A stretch of DNA of 36,503 bases from Betaproteobacteria bacterium (GCA_025361165.1 JANYAU010000039.1:1-36503); one strand, 5' to 3'. Positions 26,200-34,621 are shown, counted from the first letter of the stretch. Program-made: numbers and translations. The notes: a model not told the origin generated them from the sequence alone.

Positions 26200-26499
26200 T
26201 TACTGGGTGGATGACCCCGTGTCGCTGCGGATCAACCGGTCTAGTTTTGCATCCATTTCGATTTCCTCGTCCGCCCTTGAACGGCGATACAAGACATGTC
26301 CATCCAAGGCGCGCATCGATTCCACGAGACCCACCCGCTCCAAAATGGCAAGTGCTTGCGCTAGTTCTTGCCGCTGAAACTGCACACCGTCAAACCACCA
26401 TTGAGCGATTCCTTCCGTGGTGTCACATGCTTCAGGATTCCTGCGCAGATATAGGGCTAGCTTACGAACAACACCGGTTAGCTGTTCACAATCAGGCAT
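26200..26499 (-). CDS. Small winged-helix-like protein heading the eCIS operon
   Basis: This 99-aa protein is acidic and helical: RKLALYLRRNPEACDTTEGIAQWWF, then a helix pair ending in ERVGLVESMRALDGHVLYRRS, where the helix-turn-helix plus 'G.VLYRR' hairpin looks like a winged helix. I recall similar small proteins in front of eCIS sheath genes but cannot name a family. It is 29 bp before the sheath gene and about 23 nt downstream of the predicted start of transcription from the sigma-54 promoter; GGGAG lies 12 nt from ATG. It could be an auto-regulator or a structural adaptor. Confidence 0.65.
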   Translation of the reverse strand: MPDCEQLTGVVRKLALYLRRNPEACDTTEGIAQWWFDGVQFQRQELAQALAILERVGLVESMRALDGHVLYRRSRADEEIEMDAKLDRLIRSDTGSSTQ

Positions 26500-26532
26500 G
26501 GTGCGTATTCGCTCCCGTTTGACAAAAGCATA

Positions 26533-26548
26533 GGCAATATTTATGCCA
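26533..26548 (-). promoter_or_regulatory. Sigma-54 (-24/-12) promoter of the eCIS operon
   Basis: On the minus strand the sequence is TGGCATAAATATTGCC. This matches TGGCAC-N5-TTGCW with the required 5-nt spacing and only the sixth base of the first element plus the last W differing. The GG and GC doublets are correct. Transcription would start about 12 nt beyond the GC, near 26522, giving a leader of about 23 nt. The neighbouring enhancer-binding protein gene supports the call. Confidence 0.82.
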
Positions 26549-26577
26549 TATAAATGACATATCTAACTTGTTGAATA

Positions 26578-26590
26578 TTATTAATTGATA
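26578..26590 (-). promoter_or_regulatory. IHF-like site between enhancer and promoter
   Basis: The plus-strand sequence TTATTAATTGATA matches the reverse IHF pattern YAANNNNTTGATW at all but one defined position. It sits about 30 bp upstream of the -24 element in AT-rich DNA, between the promoter and the inverted repeat at 26689-26712. That is where DNA bending is usually needed for sigma-54 activation. AT-rich DNA yields such matches by chance, so confidence is low. Confidence 0.35.
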
Positions 26591-26688
26591 GATTATTTGC
26601 TTGAGGCTAGGCAGGTCATTTCTAACCACCGCTCACGGACTAAAAAGTTCGCGATTAGGCTTTATTAAGTCTGTCCGCACTCGGATTT

Positions 26689-26712
26689 TTTTATCCTACT
26701 GGTTGGATAAAA
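26689..26712. promoter_or_regulatory. Inverted repeat, candidate enhancer (UAS) for the sigma-54 activator
   Basis: TTTTATCC (26689-26696) and GGATAAAA (26705-26712) form perfect 8-bp arms around an 8-nt spacer. The centre is about 152 bp upstream of the -24 element, a usual enhancer distance. A related half-site, TTGTCCTAC, follows at 26713-26721. The arms are AT-rich and no U-tract follows a GC stem, so it is not a terminator. Binding by the adjacent Fis-type regulator is inferred. Confidence 0.55.
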
Positions 26713-26789
26713 TTGTCCTACCGATACGTTAAAGATTTTTCAAACTGTATCTGCGGGGAAGAATTGGCAGTCGGAGGCCGTGATGCTGT

Positions 26790-28175
26790 TTATGGCTTTG
26801 TAGCCTGAGGTGGCGCTCGGAATGGATCGGGGCGGATTTGATGCTTACGCATCAATTCAAAAAAGGCGCGTCGATCTTTTTTAGCAGCTTGCGCGGCACG
26901 AGAAATATTGCCGTTGCTCGAACTCAGCAATCCTTCTATGAAGCTCCGCTCAAATGTTCGGACAACACGCGACTTGGCGGCGTTGAAAGACTCGTCCATG
27001 CTGTCCACTGGCGGCATGCCATGCGACAAACTAAAGTCGTCGATAAGTGTTGCGCTGACCTCAGCCATCAGCACAGCCCGTTCGACAACATGCTTGAGCT
27101 CCCTGACATTGCCGGGCCAATCATGGGCAAGCAACTGGCGCAGCGCACCCGCCGTTAATCCCATCACCGGCCGCTTGCTTTCTTTGCAGCACTGCTGCAA
27201 AAAATACAAGGCCAGCATTGGAATATCCTCCCGTCGCTCACGCATTGGGGGAAGCATCAGCATCAGCACGCTCAGCCGAAAATACAGGTCTTGCCGCATC
27301 GCCCCCTGCGCAACGAGCGCAATCGGATTTTGATTGCTTGCCGCAATGACGCGTACGTCCGCCCGCCGGATGGTATTGCTGCCAACTTGCCGATACTCCT
27401 TGTCCTGAAGGAAGCGCAGTAGCTTAACCTGCGCCGCACACGGCAAGGAATCAATTTCGTCGAGAAACAGCGTCCCCCCCTCGGCTGCGGGAACCAGCCC
27501 TACCCGCGCATCGTGCGCCGTTGTAAAAGCGCCACGGACATGCCCGAACAACTCGCTTTCGATGAGATCGACGGGAATCGCGCCGCAGTTGACTGTGATC
27601 ATGGGCCGGGAGGCTCGGCTCGATAAATAATGAATAGCGTGGGCAAATAACTCCTTGCCAGTGCCTGTCTCACCAAGGATAAGCACCGTTGCATCGCACG
27701 CCGCCATTTTCGGTACAAGGTCGAGCTGCCGCACAAAAGCGGGGCCGTTACCTACCAAGTCATGCAATCTTGGATCCAAGACTCTGCGGGTATCCGTGTT
27801 GCCTTTGACAGTAACCAGACCAGCGGCGCGCTGGACACGTACCGCGAGTTCGCAAGCGGAAATGGGGAAAGCCACGAAATCACCCACCGCCAACGACAGC
27901 AAACCAAGCAATTGTTCTTCGGACAGACCCACACCGAGTGCGACTATCCCGCATTCCGGGTGCTTCTGGCGGAGTGTGGCAAGGTCCATTGCAATCTGCG
28001 GGTAACAATCGCAATCGACGAGGGGAAGAAGCACATCGCAATTCAAATCTACAATCGACCCGATATGCAACGTAACTTGAAGACTCATTTGAGGTGAGGC
28101 GCGAAGGGCCTCTACGGCTTGAGAAGCCAATACCTCATGCGCATTAGCTGCAGCAACTATGCATCGAATCATCAT
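26790..28175 (-). CDS. Sigma-54-dependent enhancer-binding protein, likely eCIS activator
   Basis: This 461-aa protein has three parts. Residues ~1-125 have a receiver-like alternating pattern but lack the conserved KP near position 105 (FPISACEL), so a pseudo-receiver is likely. Residues ~135-375 are the AAA+ domain, with Walker A GETGTGKE (168-175), GAFTTA at 215-220, Walker B GGTLFLDE (233-240) and [14 protein letters not shown] motifs. The C-terminus ([25 protein letters not shown]) is a Fis-type helix-turn-helix. The usual GAFTGA loop that contacts sigma-54 has Thr for Gly; the codons read ACA ACG GCG. It lies 290 bp before the operon on the same strand and is its obvious candidate regulator. 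No partner histidine kinase is in the window. Confidence 0.88.
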   Translation of the reverse strand: MMIRCIVAAANAHEVLASQAVEALRASPQMSLQVTLHIGSIVDLNCDVLLPLVDCDCYPQIAMDLATLRQKHPECGIVALGVGLSEEQLLGLLSLAVGDFVAFPISACELAVRVQRAAGLVTVKGNTDTRRVLDPRLHDLVGNGPAFVRQLDLVPKMAACDATVLILGETGTGKELFAHAIHYLSSRASRPMITVNCGAIPVDLIESELFGHVRGAFTTAHDARVGLVPAAEGGTLFLDEIDSLPCAAQVKLLRFLQDKEYRQVGSNTIRRADVRVIAASNQNPIALVAQGAMRQDLYFRLSVLMLMLPPMRERREDIPMLALYFLQQCCKESKRPVMGLTAGALRQLLAHDWPGNVRELKHVVERAVLMAEVSATLIDDFSLSHGMPPVDSMDESFNAAKSRVVRTFERSFIEGLLSSSNGNISRAAQAAKKDRRAFFELMRKHQIRPDPFRAPPQATKP

Positions 28176-28616
28176 GGCTGGCCCTGGTTGCGCGTACTGA
28201 AAGTGCGCGTTTTATTACTGAAATTTTGGGGCTTAATGCGCCCATTCAGGACAAAGTCATCTCATTCACTTCGATTTGCAACGCGTCATTGCAGCGTAGT
28301 GTTGCCTTACTCACGGCGCACCCGCACTGCACATCATTCAAGCAAAGATACCGACCACACCCCCTGCCTGGTTTTTTGGCGTTTACGGCACGCATATACT
28401 TTTATAGTGTGGCAATTAACAATGATCAAGCGGTAAGCCATCATAATCGCCGGTAGATGTCATTGAGAATATGTCTTATGGCCTATGCCATAGGTTATTG
28501 CGTATCGGTAATCTTTGCCGCTTTCGCCCTGTGAGTGGCGCCCGCAAGGCAATACCTGGTACGGAATATCTGCCACACACACTTTTTCATAACCCACGCT
28601 ATAGATTCGGCCATTA
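28176..28616. other. Intergenic region with no supported gene
   Basis: Between the start of the regulator gene and the rhomboid remnant I see no convincing gene, tRNA or repeat array. The only structured item is a 13-nt palindrome, CCTATGCCATAGG, at 28484-28496, overlapping a TATGGC/GCCATA pair. It might be an operator but has no clear target. The promoter for the enhancer-binding protein must lie near 28176-28300; no strong -35/-10 pair stands out. Confidence 0.5.
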
Positions 28617-28948
28617 ATGTTTATCATCCCCGTAGGAAAGCATATCAATTGGGGCGTGCGCCGCCCGCCACGCTGCTGCTGATTTTGCTCAACGTGCTGG
28701 CTTTTGTCTTCCTCCAGGGCAATGACGATCGGCTGCTCGGTAAAGCGCTTGCCTACTATCAGGACTCCGCGCTGCCACAGTTGGAACTGCCCTATTACAT
28801 AACCTATCTCAAAGAAGAGAAGGTTCCCGAAGACGCGATCGCGCATCTCGACGACCCTAGGTTGCAATCCATGCTCGCCATGCACATGCAGTGAGATAAA
28901 ACATTTATGGCGCACTTGCGTAGCGGCAAAATAATCGTCAAGGATTGA
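28617..28948 (+). pseudogene. Decayed rhomboid-family intramembrane protease fragment
   Basis: The ATG at 28617 gives MFIIPVGKHINW, the usual rhomboid N-terminus, but runs into a stop about 20 codons on. Shifting frame by one base at the GGGG tract near 28651-28654 restores RAPPATLLLILLNVLAFVFL and a continuous rhomboid-like cytoplasmic segment (ITYLKEEKV, LDDPRLQSMLAMHMQ). A TGA at 28892 interrupts it. After that stop the same frame still reads the family-like FMAHLRSGKIIVKD until the next TGA at 28946. The six-helix catalytic domain with the GxSG serine is gone, and metW begins 25 bp later. This is a remnant with at least a one-base deletion, a nonsense change and a 3' deletion. A base-calling error could explain the first but not the missing 3' part. 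Confidence 0.75.
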
Positions 28949-28972
28949 GCGGCTGCGGGGTGTAGCAGGCAA

Positions 28973-29572
28973 TCAGCTGAGTTGTTCGACGCGGTAAACA
29001 GCAAGACTGCCGAGCAAATTCGGCATGAACGAAACTTGTTGCCCGCGGTGCATGACGATACGCTGCAAAATGCGCACATTCAGCGTGGCGCAAAATGCTT
29101 CGAAATCCTGCAAGGTACACAAGTGGATGTTGGGCGTGTTGTACCACTGATAAGGCAGATTGGGCGATACCGGCATGTGGCCGCTGACGACTTGCATGCG
29201 GTGCCGCCAGTAACCGAAGTTGGGGAAAGTCACGATGGCCTGCTTCGCCACGCGCAGCATCTCGCGCATGACGATCTCGGTGTGTTTCATCGCTTGCAGC
29301 GTCTGCGACAAAATCACGTAATCGAAGGAGCCCGACTCGAAGCCGGAAAGCCCGGTTTCCAAGTCGGTTTGAATCACGTTCACGCCGTTTTTGGTACAGG
29401 CGAGAATTTTTTCGTCGGCGATCTCCACGCCGTAACCCCAGGCCTGGCGTGTTTGTTTCAGATATTTGAGCAGGCTGCCGTCACCACAACCGAGATCGAG
29501 CACTTTCGCGCCGTCCGCGATCAGTTCGGCGATGGTTTTGAAGTCGGCGCGATGATCGGCATGCACGTTCAT
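28973..29572 (-). CDS. metW: Methionine biosynthesis protein MetW
   Basis: This 199-aa protein has the class I methyltransferase fold with SAM motif VLDLGCGDG at residues 24-32. It also has the MetW hallmarks [37 protein letters not shown] and [22 protein letters not shown]. MetW works with the MetX acyltransferase in methionine synthesis. Its start overlaps the metX stop by 4 bp, the usual metXW arrangement. Confidence 0.95.
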   Translation of the reverse strand: MNVHADHRADFKTIAELIADGAKVLDLGCGDGSLLKYLKQTRQAWGYGVEIADEKILACTKNGVNVIQTDLETGLSGFESGSFDYVILSQTLQAMKHTEIVMREMLRVAKQAIVTFPNFGYWRHRMQVVSGHMPVSPNLPYQWYNTPNIHLCTLQDFEAFCATLNVRILQRIVMHRGQQVSFMPNLLGSLAVYRVEQLS

Positions 29573-30717
29573 GCCGCCCCTCCTTGCTCGATGCGATTCA
29601 TATAGGCGCGCACCAGCTCGTGATAATGCGGGTCCACCATCAGGAAGGCGTCGTGACCGTGGCTGGAGGTGATCTCGGCATAAGTCACGTCGCGTTCGTT
29701 GTCGAGCAGCGCTTTGACGATTTCACGCGAGCGTTCCGGCGCGAAGCGCCAGTCTGTGGTGAACGCCACCACCAGAAACTTCGCGCTGGCGGGCTTGAGC
29801 GCCAAGGTCAGCGAAGCGTCTTCTTGATGATGCGTGGGATCGAAATAGTCCAAGGCCTTGGTCATGAGCAAATAGGTATTGGCGTCGAAACTCTCGGCGA
29901 ATTTATCGCCCTGGTAACGCAAGTAGGATTCGATTTCGAACTCGACTTCGTAGTTGAACTGGAACGCGCCCGAACGCAACAGACGGCCGAACTTACTGCC
30001 CATCACGTCATCCGACAGATAAGTGATGTGGCCGAGCATGCGTGCCAGGCGCAAGCCACGCTTCGGCGTGACGCCATGCGCGTAATAATCGCCGCCGTGA
30101 AAATCCGGATCGGTAAGAATCGCCTGGCGCGCCACGTCGTTGAAGGCGATGTTCTGTGCCGTGAGCTTGGGCGCGGCGGCAATCACCAGCGCATGCCGCA
30201 GCTGCTCCGGGTAGGTGATGCTCCATTGCAACGCCTGCATGCCGCCCAGGCTGCCGCCCACCACCGCCGCGAATTGGCGGATGCCGAGATAATCCGCGAG
30301 CTGGGCTTGGGTTTCGACCCAGTCGTCCACCGTTACCACCGGAAAAGACGCGCCATAGGGTTTGTTGGTCGCGGGGTCGATGCTGGCCGGGCCGGTGGAG
30401 CCGTGGCAGCCACCGAGATTGTTGACGCCGATCACGAAAAAACGCTCAGTGTCGATAGGCTTACCCGGACCGATCATGTTGTCCCACCAGCCGGGGCGCT
30501 TGTCTTGCTCCGAGTAGTAACCCGCTACGTGATGATCGCCCGACAAGGCATGGCACACCAGCACCGCATTGTTTTTTTCGGCGTTGAGTTGGCCATAGGT
30601 TTCGTACACCAATTCGTAGCGCGCGAGCACTGCGCCGCTGCGCAGCGTTAGCCGCTGCTCGAAGCGCGCGGTTTGCGGCGTGACGATACCGACGGAAGTG
30701 AGATCGGGAGAATGCAC
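29569..30717 (-). CDS. metX: Homoserine O-acyltransferase MetX
   Basis: This 382-aa alpha/beta-hydrolase has [22 protein letters not shown] and the nucleophile elbow [12 protein letters not shown] with Ser 156. The catalytic Asp is at 322 ([11 protein letters not shown]) and His at 355 (GHDAFL). It acylates homoserine at the first committed step of methionine synthesis. Enzymes of this clade in proteobacteria that co-occur with metW are often succinyltransferases, so the acyl donor (succinyl- or acetyl-CoA) should be left open. The start is a GTG (MHSPDL) with a weak ribosome site; the reading fits the usual GIVTPQ N-terminus. Confidence 0.93.
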   Translation of the reverse strand: MHSPDLTSVGIVTPQTARFEQRLTLRSGAVLARYELVYETYGQLNAEKNNAVLVCHALSGDHHVAGYYSEQDKRPGWWDNMIGPGKPIDTERFFVIGVNNLGGCHGSTGPASIDPATNKPYGASFPVVTVDDWVETQAQLADYLGIRQFAAVVGGSLGGMQALQWSITYPEQLRHALVIAAAPKLTAQNIAFNDVARQAILTDPDFHGGDYYAHGVTPKRGLRLARMLGHITYLSDDVMGSKFGRLLRSGAFQFNYEVEFEIESYLRYQGDKFAESFDANTYLLMTKALDYFDPTHHQEDASLTLALKPASAKFLVVAFTTDWRFAPERSREIVKALLDNERDVTYAEITSSHGHDAFLMVDPHYHELVRAYMNRIEQGGAA

Positions 30718-30828
30718 GGTTAGTTTTCAGAAAAACTTATTTGATCCGCATTATATCGCCATTCGCACTTAAGTAAGCGGCCTGCGCCGCCGTTAACTCA
30801 CTCATACAGCCCATTGCAGGAGGTGCTT

Positions 30829-31803
30829 ATGAATACGCCGTGCCATATTCCGTTAGCCGATAGCAAGTCCATCTACAGCGTCGCCGATGTCGACCGCGCC
30901 ATGGAAGCGGCATCGCCGAGCAAGAACGAGCCGCTCAAGGCGCTCTACGAAAAAATGCGTGAGCGCGGCGGCGAGCGTTTTCTGGTGCGGCCCTCCTCCA
31001 CTCATGGCCTCGACGCGCTGTACGACGCCTGCCCCAATTTCAAGCCGGTCATCGACGACATCAAAAAGCACACGGCACTGGCCATCTCCGGCAACGAGCC
31101 GCTACAATTCATGCCAATTTTGCTGCTGGGTGAACCGGGCCTGGGCAAAACCCATTTTGCCAAATGCCTGGCGCAGGTGCTCGGCACCGGCTTCGAATTC
31201 GTGTCTATGAGTTCGCTCACCGCGGGCTGGATACTCTCCGGCGCTTCCTCGCAATGGATGAACGCCAAGCCGGGCAAAATAGCGCAATCCTTGGTGGAAG
31301 GCGAATTCGCCAACCCCCTGATCGCGCTCGACGAAGTGGACAAAGCCGGCGGCGATGCACGCTACGATCCGATGGGCGCGCTCTACACGTTGCTGGAACG
31401 CGATACTGCGCTGCACTTCAAAGATGAATTCATCGAAGTGGCGGTGAACGCCAGCCATATCCTTTGGGTAGCAACGGCCAACGACGAGTCGGCGATCCCC
31501 GAGCCGATTCTTAACCGCATGAACGTATATGCCATCGCGCGCCCGGACCGGGAAGGTGCGACGCGCATCGCCCGCATCCTATACAGCGAAATAGTATCCG
31601 AGCATAACTGGGGTTTCGAACCGGAACTGCTGGAAGAAGAAGTGCTAAATCAGCTTGCGGATATTCCGCCGCGCGATATGCGCAAATTATTGTTGGATGC
31701 CTTTGGCAACGCCAAGCTCGATGGCCGCGACTACCTGACGCTAAAAGATTTGGATCTCGACCGCTTGGTCAAGCGCAAAGCAAAAATCGGGTTTTACAGC
31801 TAA
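30829..31803 (+). CDS. AAA+ ATPase of Lon-like type
   Basis: This 324-aa stand-alone AAA+ protein has Walker A GEPGLGKT (101-108), Walker B PLIALDEVDKAGG (about 164-174), sensor-1 LWVATANDES, arginine finger ILNRM and sensor-2 PPRDMRKLL. The ATPase core resembles that of Lon, but there is no protease domain. The ATG at 30829 is chosen because AGGAGG sits 5 nt before it; a TTG at 30814 would overlap that site. It is divergent from metX and convergent with the 123-aa hypothetical. Substrate unknown; this family is found as a solitary chromosomal gene in betaproteobacteria. Confidence 0.8.
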   Translation: MNTPCHIPLADSKSIYSVADVDRAMEAASPSKNEPLKALYEKMRERGGERFLVRPSSTHGLDALYDACPNFKPVIDDIKKHTALAISGNEPLQFMPILLLGEPGLGKTHFAKCLAQVLGTGFEFVSMSSLTAGWILSGASSQWMNAKPGKIAQSLVEGEFANPLIALDEVDKAGGDARYDPMGALYTLLERDTALHFKDEFIEVAVNASHILWVATANDESAIPEPILNRMNVYAIARPDREGATRIARILYSEIVSEHNWGFEPELLEEEVLNQLADIPPRDMRKLLLDAFGNAKLDGRDYLTLKDLDLDRLVKRKAKIGFYS

Positions 31804-31809
31804 GTTGCG

Positions 31810-32181
31810 CTAGGCGTTCTTGTGCTTATTCGAGTAGCGCCGTTCGCCGGAGGTATCGCGCGGACGCGCACTATAATCGCGCCGGTCAGACGTTTTTCGC
31901 CGATCCAAATCGGGCGGAAAATCGGCCATGATATCGGCTAAGTATTCGCGTGCCCGGGTTTGCAGCAACACTTGGCCTTCACTGGTTTCTAATAAGGTGC
32001 GGATCTCGTCCGGGCCTTTGGAGGATTTGTTGATCGCATCCTGCCACGCCTGCATGATGTAGCGCTGCACGGTGATTCTCTGCTCCGGCGTGCCGTCAAA
32101 TTCCATTTCATCGTCGAGGCCGTCGACCATCGAAAACTCGATACCTTGCGGCCCAATGCGGTAGTTATATTCCAGTTTCAT
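31810..32181 (-). CDS. Hypothetical protein with basic disordered tail
   Basis: This 123-aa protein has an N-terminal strand-helix segment (MKLEYNYRIGPQGIEFSM, ITVQRYIMQAWQDAINKS) and ends in a highly charged Arg/Lys/Asp/Ser tail (DRRKTSDRRDYSARPRD). I do not recognise the family. The start at 32181 is preferred over 32232 because GGGG lies just before it and the upstream 17 residues look unlike protein of this type. It converges on the AAA gene with a 6-bp gap. Confidence 0.65.
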   Translation of the reverse strand: MKLEYNYRIGPQGIEFSMVDGLDDEMEFDGTPEQRITVQRYIMQAWQDAINKSSKGPDEIRTLLETSEGQVLLQTRAREYLADIMADFPPDLDRRKTSDRRDYSARPRDTSGERRYSNKHKNA

Positions 32182-32286
32182 AGCACCCCAAACGTGACAG
32201 CCAGTGAGCGAAGCAAAATCGAAACGAATCATAGCACTGGGCGGGCTGTAGCCGTCAAGGGGAAGTATGGGGGTGAGTACAGTGAA

Positions 32287-32307
32287 CCCTCCCCGTGGCG
32301 GGGAGGG
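32287..32307. terminator. Strong GC hairpin downstream of the DUF3567-like gene
   Basis: CCCTCCCCG and CGGGGAGGG form a perfect 9-bp stem with a TGG loop. It lies 12 bp past the end of the DUF3567-like gene and between two minus-strand genes. No run of T follows on that strand, so it is a hairpin that may stop or slow transcription, not a textbook terminator. Confidence 0.45.
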
Positions 32308-32319
32308 AAAGGGTTTATT

Positions 32320-32565
32320 TCAGTGGTAATGCACCGGAAGATTCATCAAAGCTTCGTAGCCGCCGATCATTTCATCCACATCTTCTTCGGTCGGCTGGTG
32401 GGTAGACAAATCCTGCAAGGAGGCGCGAAACACCGCGGCCATATCACCTCGAATCAGCGTCCCGGTGGAACGGATGTTGTCCACCAACTCGATCGCATCC
32501 AGCTCGGGATACTCCACCACATGATAGTACGCGCTACTAAACACCACATTCGCTGACATCATCAA
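32320..32565 (-). CDS. DUF3567-type small protein
   Basis: This 81-aa protein has SSAYYHVVEYP, IELVDNIRSTGTLIRGDMAAVF and PTEEDVDEMIGGYEALM, which match the layout of DUF3567: a short strand, a GTLIRG-like turn and an acidic C-terminal helix. The family is small, of unknown function and, as far as I know, largely betaproteobacterial. The start could be any of the first three methionine codons. It is in the same direction as the 123-aa gene, with the hairpin between them. Confidence 0.75.
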   Translation of the reverse strand: MMMSANVVFSSAYYHVVEYPELDAIELVDNIRSTGTLIRGDMAAVFRASLQDLSTHQPTEEDVDEMIGGYEALMNLPVHYH

Positions 32566-32577
32566 ACCCCTTATTGG

Positions 32578-32598
32578 GTAGGGCGCGAATCGCGCGCC
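32578..32598 (+). repeat. GTAG-headed REP-like element
   Basis: GTAG (32578-32581) is directly followed by GGCGCGAATCGCGCGCC, an almost perfect hairpin with a short AAT-type loop. It has the same head-plus-palindrome layout as the elements at 34-57 and 846-868 with a different stem. It lies in the upstream region of the TPR gene, where a sequence-specific promoter might be expected. Confidence 0.5.
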
Positions 32599-32676
32599 AT
32601 TGCCTTAAGGATGGGTGCAATAAACGGGATTGCAAGCCCGGCTCAAGCTCTAAGGCTTCTTGCCGTAAAAGCTAGA

Positions 32677-33456
32677 ATGAAGAATAAATCCCGCTCCGCG
32701 CAGGAGGTACTGCGAGCCAACCAGCAGAACGCCCATTCCGTCACCGTGCTCACCGAGACCGGCAACCGGCTGATGGACCAAGGCGAACACAAGCAGGCCC
32801 AGGAATGCTTTCAGGCCGCGCTTGATCTGCTGCTCACCGCAAACATCGCCCAGGACAAACGTACGGCCATCACCCATTACAACCTGGCGCGCGCGCATGC
32901 CGCGCTGGGCGAGATTGAAAGCGCCATCGCGCACTACCGCAGCGGCATCGAAATCCGTCCGCGTTTTCCTGAGGCGAACAACAATCTGGGCATGTTACTC
33001 AACGATCAGGGACAATTCGAGCAAGCCATCGTGCATTTCAAGACCGTCATCGGCGTCGAGCCCTTGTTCGCCGCGGCGCACTATGGTTTAGGTATCGCGT
33101 ATCAAAATCTGGACGACACCACCACCGCCGCTATCTGCTATCAGAAGGCGATTACGCTCAAACCGGATTTTTTCGCTTCCTGGGTCAACCTCGGTCTGAT
33201 TTGCTACCAAATCGGCAGCGCGGAAGTGGCGGTGCATTGCTATAACGAGGCCATCGGCTTGTGTCCCGGCAACGCCGAGTTGTATTTTCAACTCGGGCTC
33301 GCCCTCATGGCGCTGACTCGCTTTGCCGATGCCGCGCGCGCTTTTACCAAGGCACTGGAATTCGAACCCTGGTACAAAGAAGCCAAGGATGCGCTGGAAG
33401 AAGCAATGTTCTTCGCTATCGCGCCGCCCACAGAAGAAGAAAAGAAAAGCGCTTAA
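32677..33456 (+). CDS. TPR-repeat protein
   Basis: This 259-aa protein is made of about six tetratricopeptide repeats, with the W-L-G-Y-A-F-A-P pattern clear in NLARAHAALGEIESAIAHY, NNLGMLLNDQGQFEQAIVHF, YGLGIAYQNLDDTTTAAICY, VNLGLICYQIGSAEVAVHCY and FQLGLALMALTRFADAARAF. No enzymatic domain is fused, so it is a protein-protein scaffold of unknown partners. The start at 32677 (MKNKSRSAQ) leads straight into the repeats; an ATG at 32611 is possible but would add 22 weak residues. Neither has a strong ribosome site. The stop abuts the stop of rlmM on the other strand. Confidence 0.85.
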   Translation: MKNKSRSAQEVLRANQQNAHSVTVLTETGNRLMDQGEHKQAQECFQAALDLLLTANIAQDKRTAITHYNLARAHAALGEIESAIAHYRSGIEIRPRFPEANNNLGMLLNDQGQFEQAIVHFKTVIGVEPLFAAAHYGLGIAYQNLDDTTTAAICYQKAITLKPDFFASWVNLGLICYQIGSAEVAVHCYNEAIGLCPGNAELYFQLGLALMALTRFADAARAFTKALEFEPWYKEAKDALEEAMFFAIAPPTEEEKKSA

Positions 33457-34530
33457 TCAACGCCGTTTCCGCACCAAAAATCCGGTTACCTCTTCGCGAT
33501 CGTGGTAGAGCTGCTTAAACTGGAGTTGATAGGCTTGTCCGTTGAACTTGGCATCGATTATTTCGCGGCAGTGGTTTAATTCTTCCCAGCGTTTTTTCAT
33601 CGGCAATTTCAGATTAAAAATCGCCTGCTGGCATTTGCCTTCCGCCACCCAGCGCGCCACCAATTGCGCAATGCGCGCGGGCTTTTCGACCATATCGCAC
33701 ACCAGCCATTCCACCGTACGCTTCGGCCAATAATGAAAGCCATCTTCACGCACATGCTCAACCAAGTTGGAGCCCAGCAGCTTCGGATCGATCGGACCGT
33801 TATCCACCGCCGCCACATTTAAGCCGCGCTGCACCAATTGCCAGGTCCAGCCGCCGGGCGCGGCGCCGAGATCGACTGCGCTCAAGCCTTGATGCAGCAA
33901 ATCGTTTTCCTGTTCCTGGCTTAAAAACGCCATAAACGCCTCGGCCAATTTAAGCGCGGAACGGCTTGGGGCACCACGCGCGAGCTTCAAGCGCGGAATG
34001 CCCATCGGCCACGCCGACGCATTGTTGGGATAGGACACGCCGAGATAGACCGCGCTGGAGCTCAGCCAAAACAAATGCAAGCGCGGCTTGTGCGCCTGTT
34101 CGTCGAGCAAGCCCGCTTGCTTCAAGCCATAGGTCAAGGGCGGGGCGAACTTGCGGCAAAACGAGGACATCTCCTTAGCGTCGTTGGTATCGGCAGTTTC
34201 CAGCCACACATCGGAGAACATGCTGTCTAATTCGCGAATCGCGGCGATGAGCGGGGTCACGCGATCAACGCTCGGTAATTGATCGATCAAGCGCACGTTG
34301 AATACGAGCTGGCGTGCGAACACCAGATCTTCGAAGTGTAAAAACTTAAGGAGTTGTTTCGACGCGCCGGCCTCGTGCGGCGTGAACAACACGTAGCCTG
34401 AATCCGGTTTAGCTTTAGCAAAACCGGACACACCCAGCTCGGTGCATTGATGCACAATTTCCGTCGCGCATTCTTTTTCAAAGCCTGCGCGACAATAGAG
34501 CAATACACTGGCAATCACAATTGCATCCAT
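33457..34530 (-). CDS. rlmM: 23S rRNA 2'-O-methyltransferase RlmM
   Basis: This 357-aa protein matches RlmM: an N-terminal THUMP-type domain (LLYCRAGFEKECATEI) followed by a Rossmann-fold methyltransferase with DLGAAPGGWTWQL (from residue 220), the ARGAPSRSALKLAEAF signature with the expected catalytic Lys 194, and VCDMVEKP and FNLKLPMKKRW motifs for the rest of the K-D-K-E set. It methylates the 2'-OH of cytidine 2498 in the peptidyl transferase centre. It is read towards the TPR gene, and the two stops abut. Confidence 0.93.
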   Translation of the reverse strand: MDAIVIASVLLYCRAGFEKECATEIVHQCTELGVSGFAKAKPDSGYVLFTPHEAGASKQLLKFLHFEDLVFARQLVFNVRLIDQLPSVDRVTPLIAAIRELDSMFSDVWLETADTNDAKEMSSFCRKFAPPLTYGLKQAGLLDEQAHKPRLHLFWLSSSAVYLGVSYPNNASAWPMGIPRLKLARGAPSRSALKLAEAFMAFLSQEQENDLLHQGLSAVDLGAAPGGWTWQLVQRGLNVAAVDNGPIDPKLLGSNLVEHVREDGFHYWPKRTVEWLVCDMVEKPARIAQLVARWVAEGKCQQAIFNLKLPMKKRWEELNHCREIIDAKFNGQAYQLQFKQLYHDREEVTGFLVRKRR

Positions 34531-34621
34531 TTGAAGAATGAAGAAAAGCGGCCCTGGGAGGGGCCACGGGGATGTCCGATACTACCGGGATTGCTAAGTA
34601 TCTTCCAGAAAAGGAATCAGC

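Noticed and set aside
952-26499. A prophage or defective phage
   Set aside because: Only tail genes are present, and a Pvc15-type ATPase and DUF4255 cap are included. No capsid, portal, terminase, holin or integrase is seen.
26689-26712. Inverted repeat as the terminator of the regulator gene
   Set aside because: The stem is AT-rich with an 8-nt spacer and lies about 80 bp beyond the stop. An enhancer role fits better.
28119-28436. Plus-strand 105-aa reading frame upstream of the regulator
   Set aside because: Its composition is not protein-like, it overlaps the regulator start, and it shows no recognised motif.
28460-28972. Minus-strand 170-aa reading frame
   Set aside because: It is antisense to the rhomboid remnant, and the opposite strand has the clear family similarity.
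29584-30651. Long plus-strand frame opposite metX
   Set aside because: It mirrors the metX coding strand; metX has the full catalytic triad and family motifs.
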